Positions 1-10,953 are shown, counted from the first letter of the stretch. The stretch is DNA of 64,000 nt from Balaenoptera acutorostrata (GCF_949987535.1 NC_080067.1:82175985-82239984), one strand, 5' to 3'. Numbers and translations are program-made. Notes: generated by a model from the sequence alone, not told the origin.

Positions 1-274
1 GTACTGCTGTGAGACTTGTGCTCATAAGCTCAGGGCAGTCCGAGAGGCAGGCACGGGTGTGGAACAGGTGGGCAGTCAGGGAGGGCCTGGGCTGGTGCCC
101 CTGGCGGCCTTAAGGCTAAGTGCCCTTTTGCACTTAGAGACTTGTGCACTAATCTGTATAAAACACCCTGACCTTCCCCACTGCCCATGGAAATCCCACG
201 GACAGGCCGAGAGAGGAGGTGGGTCAACGAGATGTCTAGTTCCTCTGGCCACTGTGCTGCCCTGATTTTTCCAT
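1..274. other. Unique sequence, no gene seen
   Basis: Moderately GC-rich sequence with no recognised repeat. Short open frames on both strands overlap each other and show no known domain. Confidence 0.5.
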
Positions 275-305
275 GGTCTTGTGTACTTTACTTTTTAAAA
301 TTTTT

Positions 306-603
306 TTTTTAAATTTTTTCTAAATTTTTTTATTTATTTATGGCTGTGTTGGGTCTTCGTTTCTGTGTGAGGGCTTTCTCTAGTTGTGGCAAGTGGGGGC
401 CACTCTTCATCGCCGTGCGCAGGCCTCTCATTATCGCGGCCTCTCTTGTTGCGGAGCACAGGCTCCAGACGCGCAGGCTCAGTAATTGTGGCTCACGGGC
501 CTAGTTACTCCGTGGCATGTGGGATCTTCCCAGACCAGGGCTCGAACCCGTGTCCCCTGCATTAGCAGGCAGATTCTCAACCACTGCGCCACCAGGGAAG
601 CCC
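306..603 (-). mobile_element. CHR-2 tRNA-derived SINE (inner, 'TTTCTGTG' subfamily)
   Basis: Seen reversed: a T-rich tail on the left, the SINE body, and a tRNA-like head ending in ...GCGCCACCAGGGAAGCCC at 603. The B box is intact (GGGTTCGAGCCC in sense). It is flanked by the direct repeat TAAAATTTTT at 296-305 and 604-613, which places it inside the A-tail of the next SINE. The body carries 'cttcgtttctgtgtgag', diagnostic of one of the two body types in this window. It is non-coding and mobilised by L1 proteins in trans. Confidence 0.95.
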
Positions 604-939
604 TAAAATTTTTATTTACTTTTTTATTTTATTTATTTATTTTTGGCTGCATTTGGTCTTCGTTGCTGCGCGCGGGCTTTTATCTGGTTGTGGTGAGCGG
701 GGGCCACTCTTCACTGTGGTGCGCGGGCTTCTCATTGCGGTGGCTTCTCTTGTTGCAAAGCACGGGCTCTAGGCACGTGGGCTCAGCAGTTGTGGCAGGC
801 TCTAGAGTGCAGGCTCAGTAGCTGTGGTGCACGGGCCTAGCCGCTCTGCAGCATGTGGGATCGTCCTGGATCAGGGCTTGAACCCGTGTCCCCCGCATTG
901 GCAGGCGGATTTTTAACCACTGCGCCACTAGGGAAGCCC
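604..939 (-). mobile_element. CHR-2 tRNA-derived SINE (outer, 'TTGCTGCG' subfamily)
   Basis: A second SINE in the same orientation, with its tail split by the inner copy. The pair is bracketed by a perfect 16-bp target-site duplication, GGTCTTGTGTACTTTA, at 275-290 and 940-955. The B box has decayed at its CpG (GGTTCAAGCC). The body reads 'cttcgttgctgcgcgcggg', the other body type. The flanking duplication proves that this copy landed first and received the 306-603 copy later. Confidence 0.95.
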
Positions 940-955
940 GGTCTTGTGTACTTTA

Positions 956-1789
956 ACTTCTGGCTGCTTTAACTACTCATCTAAATCTAGACTCAGCTTT
1001 GGCGCCACTTTGCTGAGAGAATGGGAGAGAGTGTGGCCGTATTAGGAGCTGGGCAGAGCCCTTCGAGGGCCCCTTTCTGCCAGGGAGGAAGCTGGCAGTC
1101 CCAGTGCCTGCACGGTTTTTTGCCTCCCAGTAAAGACTGCATTATTATGAGCTAATGTCTGTGCTGTCCCCAGAGTAGCCAGGGAAGAAACACGGAGTAA
1201 TATGGTTAGTACAACAGTAATAATAACAGCAACAACATCGACAAGCACACACAGTTATGGAGAAGGCTGAGACTTGAGGGCCTGGCTCCAGGCCAGGGCT
1301 GCGGTTCGTGTACCAGGGATGACCGTGGGGCTTGAAGGCAGCAGCTTTCAGGGTTTTCATGCTCAACTCTCTCTCCCACAGCCTTCCCCTATTAAAGAAA
1401 AAGCCTTCTAGACAAACCTTCTGGACAAATCAATAAGTTCCTTCCAGTAGAGCACAGTATGGTCCTATGCCCATCTAGAGACGGGTGGGGATGTCCCAGA
1501 AAGGGAGGCTGTGGGCTCCATTTGACTTATGTGTCCCCTGCCCCCTGCTCTTCACTCACCCACTCGGAACTCCTCCCACCTTTGTATTGCCCCACTGCAG
1601 GTCTGTCTGCTCTCTTGGGTGGCGACTTGAGCCAGGGTCAGGGGGCAGTTACCCTGTGAGAACTCTCCATGGCTCAATCTGATGGCCAGAGTGTACCACA
1701 CCCAAGTTCTGGATTTAGGACAAGGTGTCAGAGTGAGATGATATCTGTGTTGCCCAGAACTGGCACAAATGCTTACATCGTATGATATG
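956..1789. other. Unique sequence, no gene seen
   Basis: Mixed-composition DNA without a recognised repeat or a convincing exon. A short AAC/AAT-rich patch near 1205-1235 is the only low-complexity feature. Confidence 0.45.
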
Positions 1790-1990
1790 ATTATTATAGT
1801 GCAACGGCTGAGGACCACCTGCATTAGAATCCTGGTTTTGTCATGCATAAACTCTGTGACCTTGGGGAGGTTCCCTAACCTCTCTGGGCCTCAGCTTTCT
1901 CATCAGGAAGTGGAGGTAATAAAAGTAACTTCATAGTGTTCTTATCCATGCTTATAATGGTATGTGGGACATGGTACGCCCATGAGGGTC
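1790..1990 (+). repeat. MIR (ancient tRNA-derived SINE)
   Basis: Recognised from the MIR core order: 'gaatcctggttttgtca', 'ctctgtgaccttgggga', 'cctctctgggcctcag', then 'ttctcatcaggaagtgg' and a TAATAA-rich stretch. It is diverged, as expected for a pan-mammalian MIR. Confidence 0.8.
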
Positions 1991-2062
1991 AGCTCTTTTT
2001 CAGTTACTGTTCTTTCAGTAAGAACAATACCAGTACCTTCAGCAGCTCCCACCCTTGGGATG

Positions 2063-2454
2063 TGTTATGCATTGAATTGTCTTCCTAAAAGATGTTGAAG
2101 TTCTAACTCACAGTACGTTTGACCTTATTTGGAAATAGGGTCTTTGCAGATACTCAAGTTAGATGAGGTCATTAGGGAGGGCCCTAATCCAATATGACTG
2201 GTGTCCTTAGAAACAAGGGGAAATTTGGACCTAGAGGTAGATATACACTGAGGGAAGATGGCCTGAAGACACAGGGAAAGTGCCATCTACAAGCCAGGAA
2301 CACCTGAGAGAGTCTCCCTCACAGCTCTCGGAGGAACCAACCCTGCTGACTCCTTGAGTTTGGACTTCTGGCTGCTAGAACTGTGAGGCAATTATTTTTT
2401 GTCATTTGAGCCACCTGGTTTGCGGTCCTTTGTTAAGGCAGCCCTAGGAACTGA
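2063..2454 (+). mobile_element. MaLR-type (MLT1-like) LTR
   Basis: Starts TGTTATGCATTGAATTG. It carries the typical internal blocks 'ttatttggaaatagggtc', 'ccctaatccaatatgactgg', 'aaccaaccctgctgac' and 'agaactgtgaggcaat', and ends near 'gcagccctaggaactga'. A length near 390 bp fits a solo LTR of the mammalian MaLR group. No internal region follows. The exact subfamily was not determined. Confidence 0.85.
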
Positions 2455-2910
2455 AGGCAGGGTCTGATAGGGGTATGGCCCACTGCTTCCCACTGCTCCC
2501 CTGAGCTGCCTGCCACCTGCAGGGGAGAAGAATGGAGGTGGGACGAGCAGGCCAGGGTCTGGGGCCTGCCGTCAGGCTTTGGCTGGCTTTGAGGCTGTGG
2601 CATCTCAGATGACCTGGGCTTCTGGCCATGCAGGTAAATGGAGCTGGAGCCATTCGTAGGGCCTGGGGTGCAGATAGCCCACCCCTCGCCTCCCACCCTG
2701 CCTTCCTGCCTCTTGCCTCTGCTTCTTGGAGCACTGCCTACCTCACCCCTGCTCCAGACAGGAGGAAACGGAGAAAGGAGATAATAAATCCCTGGAGAGG
2801 ACAAGCCACTGTGGGATGTAGGCCTGGACATCTCTGCGCCTCTCCTCGCCTGTCTCCTGGAACTTTAGCTTTGATCTCTAGTTGGGAAATGGTCTGCCTG
2901 TCTGGGGTGT
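2455..2910. other. GC-rich unique sequence
   Basis: C- and G-rich sequence with open frames on both strands (for example 2433-2831 on the minus strand). The frames overlap one another and have proline/serine-rich compositional bias only, so I do not call a gene. Confidence 0.4.
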
Positions 2911-2914
2911 ATCC

Positions 2915-2955
2915 GTGTGTGTGTGTATGTGTGTGTGTGTGTTGAGTGTGTGTAC
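2915..2955. repeat. (TG)n microsatellite
   Basis: GT dinucleotides with one TA interruption and a trailing 'gagtgtgtgt'. Likely length-polymorphic. Confidence 0.9.
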
Positions 2956-3819
2956 TGAGAATGTCCCTCATTAAGCTTCTGTGGGCCTCGTGACCATGAC
3001 TCATGAATGCACAATCAGGCTGCGCTGGACGGAGGAGACCTGTCCCTGGGGTGGGTGATGCCAGCTCCCGAGGCACACCTTGGCAGCCCGCCCCTGCCTG
3101 CTCCCTCCAGAGAATGGGCTGTGCAGTATCACTTGAGGGAACAGACAGGTCTTATGTGTCTCTGTCTGCATGGCATGGGGATCCAGCGATGAGGAAGGTG
3201 CTGGCCTTGCCCTCTGGGAGCTTGTCATTTGTGGGGGCGGAGGAGCGGAGGGGCGGGTGGGTGTCTAAGACAAGCACAAAATAACTCTTAATCCAAGGGG
3301 AATAAAACAAGGAGCGTGGAGAAGGGCAAGCTGAGAGTGGAGGTGTGGGGCTGTGGAGGAGGAGGCGCTCAGCACAGGCATTGGGGACGTCTTGTCCCAT
3401 GGAGGGATGGAGGGAGATGCAGAGCAGTCCTCCAGCACGGTAAGACCCTGGACTAGCCATGGCCACCAACTCTTCTGTGGGCAAGGAGATAGCGCCTCTC
3501 AGGAATCAGAGTGGGCTCATTTCCCTGAAGAGCCCTCGCCACTAGGCCCACTGGCAGGTCTGAGCCACAAGCACCCAGGGGCCCAGGAGCCAGGACCCAC
3601 GCTGGTCACAAAGGCCAGTGGCACATGTTCACCCCAGGATCCCACTTCACCACCTGCTCTGTGCTCCCTCCATTCCGGGTACCCCAGAGAGGGCCCTGCA
3701 TCCCCCTTGTCCCACAGTGATTCCCCAGAGACCTGCCCTCTACCACACCAGAGGCCCCGGTGCTGCACAGGTGGATGGCACAGAGACAAGGCCAGGGAGG
3801 CGCCCTCCCACCCACTCCT
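2956..3819. other. Unique sequence with long open frames
   Basis: No recognised repeat. A plus-strand frame is open from 3353 (first ATG at 3407) to 4312, and a second, overlapping frame from 3618 to 4403. Both are rich in Ser, Pro, Leu and Cys and have no identifiable domain. See the findings for why this is not annotated as a gene. Confidence 0.4.
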
Positions 3820-4300
3820 CTTTGAATGGCAACACTATTCCTTCACCCTGGCTCATCCTCCATGCCTCCTCTTCCTCACTTGCCAAATTCTGTCAATTTT
3901 CCAAGAGAAAAGTCTTCCCTTCACTCTTTCTTCCCACTCCCACTCTGCTCCCTCACCTGCGTCAGGGCTCATCCCACTCTCCCAGACCTGCTTCAGCCGC
4001 TTTCCAGGGCACCCCCGGCTACGTGCGCCCCACCCCACACACTCTCCTTGTCCACTCCCTTCTAAGGTGCAGCCTAAACCATGTGCCCGTGCCCACAAAC
4101 CCCCAGGAACCCCCTCTGATGGCTATATTATACAGACGCGCCTCGGGCCAGTATGTGAGGCCTCACTTCCCGCCTGCCCCAGGGAGGACCCTGCACGTGG
4201 GTCACTGGGAAGACTCAGTGTACCAGACATGCCCTGCCCGCTCCAGCTTCCAGGCCTGTGCTTCTTCACCGCCCCCTGCAGCAATGCTGGGGCCTCAGAG
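3820..4300 (+). repeat. Probable degraded L2 LINE fragment
   Basis: Pyrimidine-rich sequence whose phrasing (CCTC/ACTC-rich, 'ccctcacctgcgtcaggg', 'ctcccagacctgcttcag') resembles the C-terminal and 3' part of L2. Divergence is high and the boundaries are guesses. Confidence 0.35.
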
Positions 4301-4407
4301 GCTCCTTCATGAAGCCCCCCCCATGGCGTGTGAGGGAGGAGGGCTTACTGGTTCTGGCTGGCTTGGCCATCAAGCAATGGTTTCCCTCACTGCCCTGTGG
4401 TGAGCCT

Positions 4408-4478
4408 GGGAAGAGGACCGAGGGGGAGGGGGCGCGCCTCTCGGGAAGAGGACCGAGGGGGAGGGGGGGGCGCCTCTC
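4408..4478. repeat. 35/36-bp GC-rich tandem duplication
   Basis: Two head-to-tail copies of a unit beginning GGGAAGAGGACCGAGGGGGA and ending CGCCTCTC, at 4408-4442 and 4443-4478. They differ only where the first has GGGGGCGCGCC and the second a longer G run. High identity implies a recent duplication. The first copy contains the palindrome GGCGCGCC at 4431-4438. Confidence 0.9.
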
Positions 4479-4696
4479 ATTGGTACAACTCCTTTTCTTC
4501 CCTGGAAAGGCAGACTCACTGTGGCCTTTCTATGCCTCCTGGCCCAGATCATGCGTGGTGGGACGAGGAGGAAGGAGGGAACTTGTACCTTCGGAGATGC
4601 TAGGCAATCAGGGGCACTTGAGCCAGACAGGTGTGCTTATTGGGTCAGATGGAACCGCGTGTGCCTTTGGGGTTCGTGTCTCTGAGGGGAAGGATT

Positions 4697-5063
4697 CGTC
4701 AGTTTGGGCTGCCCTAACTAAATACCACAGACTTGGTTTAAATAAGACATCTATTTTCTCACAGTTCTAGAGGCTGGAAGTGCAAGATCAAGGTGCCAGC
4801 AGATTTGGTTTCTGGTAAGAACTCTTCCTGGCTTGCAGATGGCTGCCTTCTTGCTGGGTTCTCACATGGCCTTTCTTTTGTGCATGAGCTTGGGGAGAGA
4901 GAGATCTCAGATGTCTCTTCCTCTAGTTATAAGGGCACCAGCCCTATTGGATGAGGGCCCCACCCTTATGACCTCATTAATCTTAATTACCTCCCCAAGA
5001 CCCCATCTCCAAATACACTGGGGGGGACCAATCAATTTGGGAGGACATAATTCAGTCCATAAC
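4697..5063 (-). mobile_element. MaLR-type (MLT1-like) LTR
   Basis: Read in reverse. Blocks are 'aaataccacagacttgg', 'ttctcacagttctagagg', 'gatcaaggtgccagcag', 'ataagggcaccagcccta' and 'ctccaaatacactggggg', ending in 'ttcagtccataaca', which is the inverted TGTTATGGACTGAA start of the LTR. About 367 bp, apparently solo. Confidence 0.85.
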
Positions 5064-5684
5064 AGAAAAGATTTGCGAATGAGAGCCATGGGTTTGTATC
5101 TTCCTCATCATCAGGGTGCCCTGTCCATGGGTGTGAAAGACCTGATTGGTAGGAAATTTGCTCAAAATCTCAAGGTCTCTACAAATTTCTCTGAGAGAAT
5201 TGTCACATCCTGTCAATTACCTCAGATGATGAGGCAGAGTCTGAGTGTCCCTCGTCCTTAAAACTCCCTCCCCTCTTTCCCAATCAGATTGGGGTCAGGG
5301 AGGACCTTTGGGAGGCCAGCTAGGCCACTTCTCTGTGGGGCAGCCTGGTGTCTAACCCCAACCCAACGGGACACAATGCCCTGATGATAAAAGTTCCAGA
5401 GAAGGAGATTTTTGCTGTTGGCCCTTTGTAGGAAAAGTCTGGAAGTGAGTCCTGAAGAATGAAGTCTCAGAGAGCTGTTGCGGGGGGGAGGTGACCTGCC
5501 CAACAAGACAGCGGGTCCTGGAGAACACCACTGTCTGAGGGACAACATCATCTCCGCTTCTGGCCCCCCTGCACCATCTCTTCCTTCCTTCTGTCCCTCC
5601 GTCTCCCTTTCCCTGTGCCCTCCCTGGGCACCTCACCTGGGTCCTGCATTATAACTTCCTGCCCTTGGGTGGGGCCTTTGTCTC
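5064..5684. other. Unique sequence, no gene seen
   Basis: No recognised repeat or exon. A short open frame on the minus strand (5258-5551) shows no known family. Confidence 0.4.
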
Positions 5685-5890
5685 AAATTTTTTTAATATG
5701 AAACATGGCAAAGTAGAGAGAATAATAGTGAGCTCCCACACACCCATCATTCAGATTCGACAATTAGCATGATTTTCCCCACATTTACTTCATTTATTCT
5801 TTTTTTCCTCTTGCTGAAATCTATTAAAGCAAATTCCAACCATCATGTCCATGTACCTGTGTATACTTAGTGTTTCTGAAAAAACAATGT
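5685..5890 (-). mobile_element. L1 (mammal-wide) 3'-UTR fragment
   Basis: Antisense L1 3' end, recognised by 'aagtagagagaataatag', 'ctcccacacacccatcat', 'caattagcatgattttcc' and 'aagcaaattcc'. Strongly 5'-truncated and diverged. Confidence 0.65.
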
Positions 5891-6671
5891 GCATCCGAAT
5901 TTGATCTCTGCCTCTCTGCGCCATCCCCTGTCAGTCAGTGATGCCCTCACTGCTCAGTTTCTTCACTGTGAATTTTTCCCAAGGGTGTGGTATTGGGTAA
6001 AATAAAGGAGAACTTAAAAAGAACAGCAGTGTAGTAAGAAGGTGCACCAGATTAAACCCGAGACCTGGGTTTTGTAATTAAACTGCGTTTTCCCTGGTTG
6101 GAGCTCCTCCCTAAGGCCACAGAGGCGGCTGTGGGACGTGCCACCCCCTCTCTCTGGTCGCAGGAAAAGTAATCATTTTCTAAACGGTCCCGCAGACACT
6201 GAAGAGAGGCTCATTAGTCCTCCCAGGGGCCGCTGTCACCCCCGGGAGGACAAGTGGCCCGGCTCAGAATCTGGGTCATCTTATCTTGTACCATGACGAT
6301 CTCCCCAGGGCTCTGGTGAGAAGTAGCCCGACCAGCGAGACCCCAGGCACACGGGCACGTGGCGTGGAGGTGTACTAGTGGATGGCAGGGCTGGGGAGAG
6401 GCTGCTTAGGGTTCTGTCCAGGGCTGAGTCAAAGGAAGTTTAATGGTTTCGTCTCATTCCTCTCTAACAAATGAATTTCTCTCCCTCTCTTGGCAACCTA
6501 AGCTGTGTTTACAGAAAATATCAGAGTCTAGAATAAACAGTTCCTGTCAGACCCAAGGGCCAGTGGAGACCGTGGGAGGACTTGCAGGTCTCCTCCCTGT
6601 TGACTGGGAGGGGGCTGCAGGCCCCGCTGTGGCTCACCCCTCAGCTCTTCTCTCCGGGGGTCCCAGAGATT
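5891..6671. other. Unique sequence with a short GC-rich hairpin
   Basis: Mostly unrecognised. Around 6219-6249 an inverted repeat (CCTCCC...GGG / CCC...GGGAGG, 12-base loop) sits next to a CpG-containing patch and a TTATCT GATA-type site near 6280. No coding evidence. Confidence 0.35.
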
Positions 6672-6862
6672 GCTGTGGTGAAGCTTTGGAGTCAGACAGA
6701 CCCACATCAAATCCTGCTTCCCGCCTTGGTTACCCAGGTGACCGTGGACAGGTTACCTAACCTTGCATAGCCTCAGTTTCCTCATTTGTAAATCCTCGGA
6801 AGGGTTGCTTTAAAGATGAGTTGTCAAGTCAAATCCCTAGCTTAGCACTGGTCCTCAGAATG
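6672..6862 (+). repeat. MIR
   Basis: Shows the MIR order: 'tttggagtcagacagacc', then an ATCC..GC block, 'aggttacctaaccttgc', 'cctcagtttcctcatttg', then 'cctagcttagcactggtc' near the 3' end. Confidence 0.8.
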
Positions 6863-6940
6863 ATGCTGCTTTCTCTCCCCCCTGACCTGGAGCTCCCATG
6901 TCCCTCTGGCATTCGGTACTGGACGCAGGGAATTATTGGC

Positions 6941-6966
6941 AAAAAAAAAAAAAAAAAAAAAAAAAA
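6941..6966. repeat. Poly(A) tract of 26
   Basis: Uninterrupted A run between two MIR relics. No SINE or L1 body precedes it, so it is either an orphan tail or a slippage product. Confidence 0.9.
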
Positions 6967-6967
6967 T

Positions 6968-7140
6968 TATTGATACCGTTTCTGAGGACCGTTTCCCATA
7001 CATTATCTCATTGGAGTATCAGTGAAGTAGGAATTATTATCATCATCCCCATTTTGTAGATTTGAAAATTGAAGCTCAGAGAGGATAAGAGGATTGTACA
7101 AAGTTGCACAGTAAGTGTGGAGGTGGGGCTCAGGTGCGGC
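6968..7140 (-). repeat. MIR
   Basis: Reverse-oriented MIR: 'cattatctcattgg', 'attattatcatcatccc', 'cattttgtagatttgaaa', 'gctcagagaggataagag', 'aaagttgcacagtaagtg'. Confidence 0.8.
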
Positions 7141-7348
7141 AGAGGCTAGTGGGTGAAATTGGTGTCGAGTGGCCGGAGGGCTAGGATTGTCCACCTGGGA
7201 GCAGAGAAGGCTGGGGGTGGAATGAGAAGTGGTTCAGGCCTTTGAAGATTCAGTGTCCCCCCATGTCAGTCTTCACTCACCCATCCTGGGCAGATCCTCC
7301 AGCAATTTGTATGCCTTTAGCTGGCAATATACTGTCTGGACCATTTTT

Positions 7349-7351
<3 letters not shown>

Positions 7352-7389
<38 letters not shown>

Positions 7390-7396
7390 TCTCTGA
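7352..7396. repeat. (CT)n microsatellite
   Basis: About 17 perfect CT units, then TTCCTCTCT. A mirror-symmetric polypurine/polypyrimidine tract able to form triplex DNA. Confidence 0.9.
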
Positions 7397-7469
7397 GTTT
7401 TGTTTTATTTGAACCAGAGCTGACAGGGACGGACTTTGGGGGTCACCTCCCCTAGCTCTGTCTGAGAGT

Positions 7470-7575
7470 GAGGCTATGTGCACAGAGGTGAAATGACATG
7501 CCCAGGGGCACACAGTCCCCAGTGGGGCTGGGATGTGACTCCCAGGCATTGCTCTGTCCACTACACGGCCCTGCC
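7470..7575 (-). repeat. MIR fragment
   Basis: Core blocks 'cacagaggtgaaatgaca', 'gcccaggggcacacagtc', 'gctgggatgtgactccc' and 'gctctgtccactacac' match reversed MIR. Confidence 0.65.
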
Positions 7576-7589
7576 CCTCCTTGGTCTTT

Positions 7590-7680
7590 GCTGCTTCTAC
7601 GCTCCTTCGGGACAGAGCCTGGGGTTCCTGTCTCACGTACCCAACACAATCATGTTTAATAAATACTCATCGAGCAAATC
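7590..7680 (+). repeat. L2 3'-end fragment
   Basis: 'cttcgggacagagcctgggg' followed by 'tttaataaatactcatcgag' matches the L2 terminus (...gctcaataaatgtttg). Confidence 0.55.
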
Positions 7681-10280
7681 AAAGGGGAAGGGAACTGCTT
7701 TCTCTGTCCTTTCTGAGGCGAGAACAAGAGATGCCTCAAGTTGCAGCCAGAGGCATTTAGGTTAGACTGACAGTGGGCTCAGGCAGGTCCGCTTCATGCG
7801 GTGGCCCTGCTGCCCAAGTCTCCGGAGACTGTGGACTCAGTCGTCCCCTCTGCTGAGAGTCACACTGGTTTGGGGGTGGTTTGGAGGAATCCTAGGCAGG
7901 TCTGGCTGCAGAGCTGACCCCTGACTTGGCCTCCCAACTTCAGGCCTCAAGTTTCTGACGGGAGGCCCTCCCCATGTGCATTTTTCTGGGGTTCTACTCC
8001 ACAAGTTCTCTCTGGGAGGGAGCATCTCCCTCCCTCCTCGGACTGAGGTCAGACGCCTCCCAGGAACAGACAACCTTCCTCGGGCCCCAGCCCACCCATG
8101 GGCCTGAGCTCATAGCTCTGGGATCTCATCAGGGACGGGAAGTGCTCCTGCCTGCCTGCGTGCGATTAGGGTTTGGGGAAATGTGACGTGTTTTAGGCAC
8201 ACTCAGCGCCTGCCTTCGGAAAGGTCACTGCTTAAGAAAACAGCCTGGTCCTGGGCTTGGCCTATCTGCCGGGAAGCAAGGTCTGCAGCTTTTCTCCCAT
8301 AGGCTGGCAGCATTTCTCAGATGAAAACAGGAAAACAGAAGAGGGGAGAGAGGCTCGTCGTCTCCTGGATGAGCCTGTGTCGTAGCCTGTGTCGTGAAGT
8401 CTGCTTCGGACGCCGAGGACGTCTCTGGGGGCGCAGTGATTTCTCACAAATCTGGATTTAACCAGGAAACAAAGTCCAAGTCTGAGCTCTGATGGCCTGC
8501 TCTGGAGGCCCTACTGGGCCTCTGTACTGGCAAGTGATGGTCCTCAGCCTTTGTGACAGGCGTGTGCATGGACGGGGCTGTTTAGGGCAATCATCGCCTG
8601 AGCACGTGACCATGACTGCCCTTTTTTGTTTGTTTATTTGTTCTGTTAGCCTGAGGAAGGATCCAGATGTTTCTAGTTCTCCAGATATTTTTCGTGGTAA
8701 AGCTGAAGACCAGAGATAGGAAATGATGGATGCAGGGAAGGTGGGTCCCAGAGCCTCCCACATAACAGATAACCAGCTGATAATTTGTCTTCCATGGGAG
8801 CTCAGATTCCCTCTGCACTGGACTCCCACCTTCAGCCCGACTGTTGAGTATGTCCCCCTCTTAGGTTTTTGTTTTTACCTTCTCTCCGAGCTCTCTTCCA
8901 CTAGCACTGGAACTGCCATCGTCATTGCCTTAACCCGTCATCCCAAGAGCCCTCGGGGGTGCTGGCCCCTTTGGGAATCACTCTTGAGGGAGTGCCTGGA
9001 TGTGGGGGACATGGTGGTTGCCTTATTTGACGTTTATTTGGAGTCAGAGGGAGACACACGGGGACAGTCCTATCAGGTTTTTTTCTCTGGCACTCTGGTC
9101 CTATCCCTCCCATCACCCCCATTTCCTAGTGGGGAGAATGTCTTCTCTAAGCGCCTGCTGGCAGGAATCTGAATGAAGACAGGACAGCCAAGCTGGCCCA
9201 GGAAAGCCCACAGGGGAAGCTGCTTTCTCTCCTCCGTGGCGTCCCCCTTTGGTCAGGCAGTCTCCCCGAAGTCTAGCCTCCTTCCCTCTTGTTGTCTCTT
9301 CTTCCGATCTTTCCCTAAGTGGAGGAAGATTTTTGTGAGTGGGGGCCTTCTTGGCACCTTCTAGAGAGGAGGGCAGGTATCCCGAGCTCCTGGCTTGGGG
9401 TTCCGAAGCTTTGCTGGACTTTGTTGGGGGGGGGGGGAGGGCGTGCTCCAGAAGATGGGAAGTTCTGTTTGGGTGGGTTTGCTAAGTGGGCCCACAGGCT
9501 GAAGGGACAGGAACCGGGCCGTGTGTGGGGAAGGGTGATGAAGGCTGTAGTCTGTCCACCTGGGACTCTGTTGTGCAGTCAACATGGGCTGAAAGCCGTG
9601 CGTGGGCTCCCTCACCTGTATTGACATGTCAGCCCAGCTGCACCTTTAGGTTGAGCCGTTTGGGGGCAGGCATGCCGGCGCCTGGAGGCCTGGGTCCCCA
9701 GGCTAGAGTCTGAGTTCAGGAACAGCTTGAACCCCCTCCCTGCTTTGTTTTTAGGACTTGGGCTGAGTCCTGGGGGCAGAGCAGGTAGTGCTGGGCTGGT
9801 ACTCTGTGGGAGCCAGGACTTAAAGCAACTCTGGATGGTGGGCGTCAGCCCAGGGATGGGGGGGCCGGGTGAGGAGAGCAGGCAGGCGCTGGCACCCCGC
9901 GCTGGGCTCAGGCCGTTGTCCTCTGTCCCCTTGGAGCTGGGTCAGCGTCTGTTGTCTCTGGAGGTTTCTGCCTCAGGCCGGGAGCTCTGAGGACATGGCC
10001 TCAGAATGTGATCCCCACCCCAGGTGCCCAGGACGGGGCTTCTAGCGCAATCACCTAACTACTCGGACAGCAATGGGAGAAGTTCAGCTGGCATCCACTT
10101 GCTCCCTGTGTATTTAAGGCTCTGCTTTCTCTTCTGAACCTGGAAGGACTCCATTCAATTTTCCAAACATCTGTTTTGCTTGCTCAGCCCTCTGTGAGGG
10201 GACCCCATGATGGACAACAGGCTGTCCTCAAAGCAGGCACTTATCACCAGGAGGCCCAGGCAGAATGCTGGGAATGGGGA
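7681..10280. other. Unique sequence, no gene seen
   Basis: A 2.6-kb stretch with few repeats. Features noticed: a 12-bp direct repeat (GCCTGTGTCGTA/GCCTGTGTCGTG, 8371-8398), a pyrimidine tract ending in TAG at about 9129 that resembles a splice acceptor, and a 12-base G run at 9426-9437. The acceptor-like tract is followed by only a short open frame with no known domain, so no exon is called. Confidence 0.35.
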
Positions 10281-10515
10281 GAGGGGCCACAGGGCAGGAA
10301 AGAAGAGCTCTCTGACAAACAGGACCGGGAAGGTCATGAAGGTCGGGCTTGGTAGTGAAAGGCATATTTGACAAATCAAGAATGTCTTTGTGTTGCTGCT
10401 GGTTTGGAGGTGATTGGGAGCCAGAATGGCCGGTGCTAAGAAATTTGAGCTTTACCCAGTAGGCGATGATTAGCCATTGAAGGTGTTTGAATAAAGGATG
10501 GGCGTGATGGAGGTG
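10281..10515 (-). repeat. L2 fragment
   Basis: Reversed L2 phrasing: 'gaaggtcatgaaggtcgg', 'gagctttacccagtagg', 'agccattgaaggtgtttg', 'gatgggcgtgatgg'. Ancient and diverged. Confidence 0.55.
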
Positions 10516-10524
10516 ATGAATGTA

Positions 10525-10690
10525 AGTGCTTCCGTTATTGAGCCTTTCCTATGTGTGCTTTGTGTTGTGTCCTTTGATTCTATCCTCGCCGCAGCCCTCT
10601 AAGGAGGGTATTGTTATCCTGGTTTTCCAGAAAACCGAGTCTCAAAGGTCACCCAACTAGTAGGTGGTGGAAGTGTGATTGCAAAGCCAG
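10525..10690 (-). repeat. MIR
   Basis: Blocks 'cgttattgagcctttcctat', 'gggtattgttatcctgg', 'agtctcaaaggtcaccc', 'aactagtaggtggtggaag' follow reversed MIR order. Confidence 0.75.
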
Positions 10691-10953
10691 ATCAGGTGCA
10701 GGGTGTGGCCAAGGGCCTTGGAATAACGGAGGGAGAGCTTACACCTGGGAGGTGGCGGTGGTCCCAGGCCGCTCCTTCCAGGAGAAGGAGGAGGAGGAGG
10801 GGAGGAGAACTCTTCCACAGGGCAGAGATGCCCGGAAGGGAGTCTTCGCGAGCTGTTTTCTGGGGAGTTCTAGAGGAAACTCCCAGTCACTCTGCCGCCC
10901 TTAAGAGTGATCAGCTGAATAAATTTTTTAAAAATTTAAAAAAAAAAAAAAAA

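Noticed and set aside
306..939. SINE heads as functional tRNA genes
   Set aside because: The A and B boxes are there, but the tRNA fold and acceptor end are not; these are SINE promoters.
9068..9172. Pyrimidine tract ending TAG followed by a short open frame, acceptor-like
   Set aside because: Only about 14 in-frame codons follow, with no recognisable protein and no partner donor.
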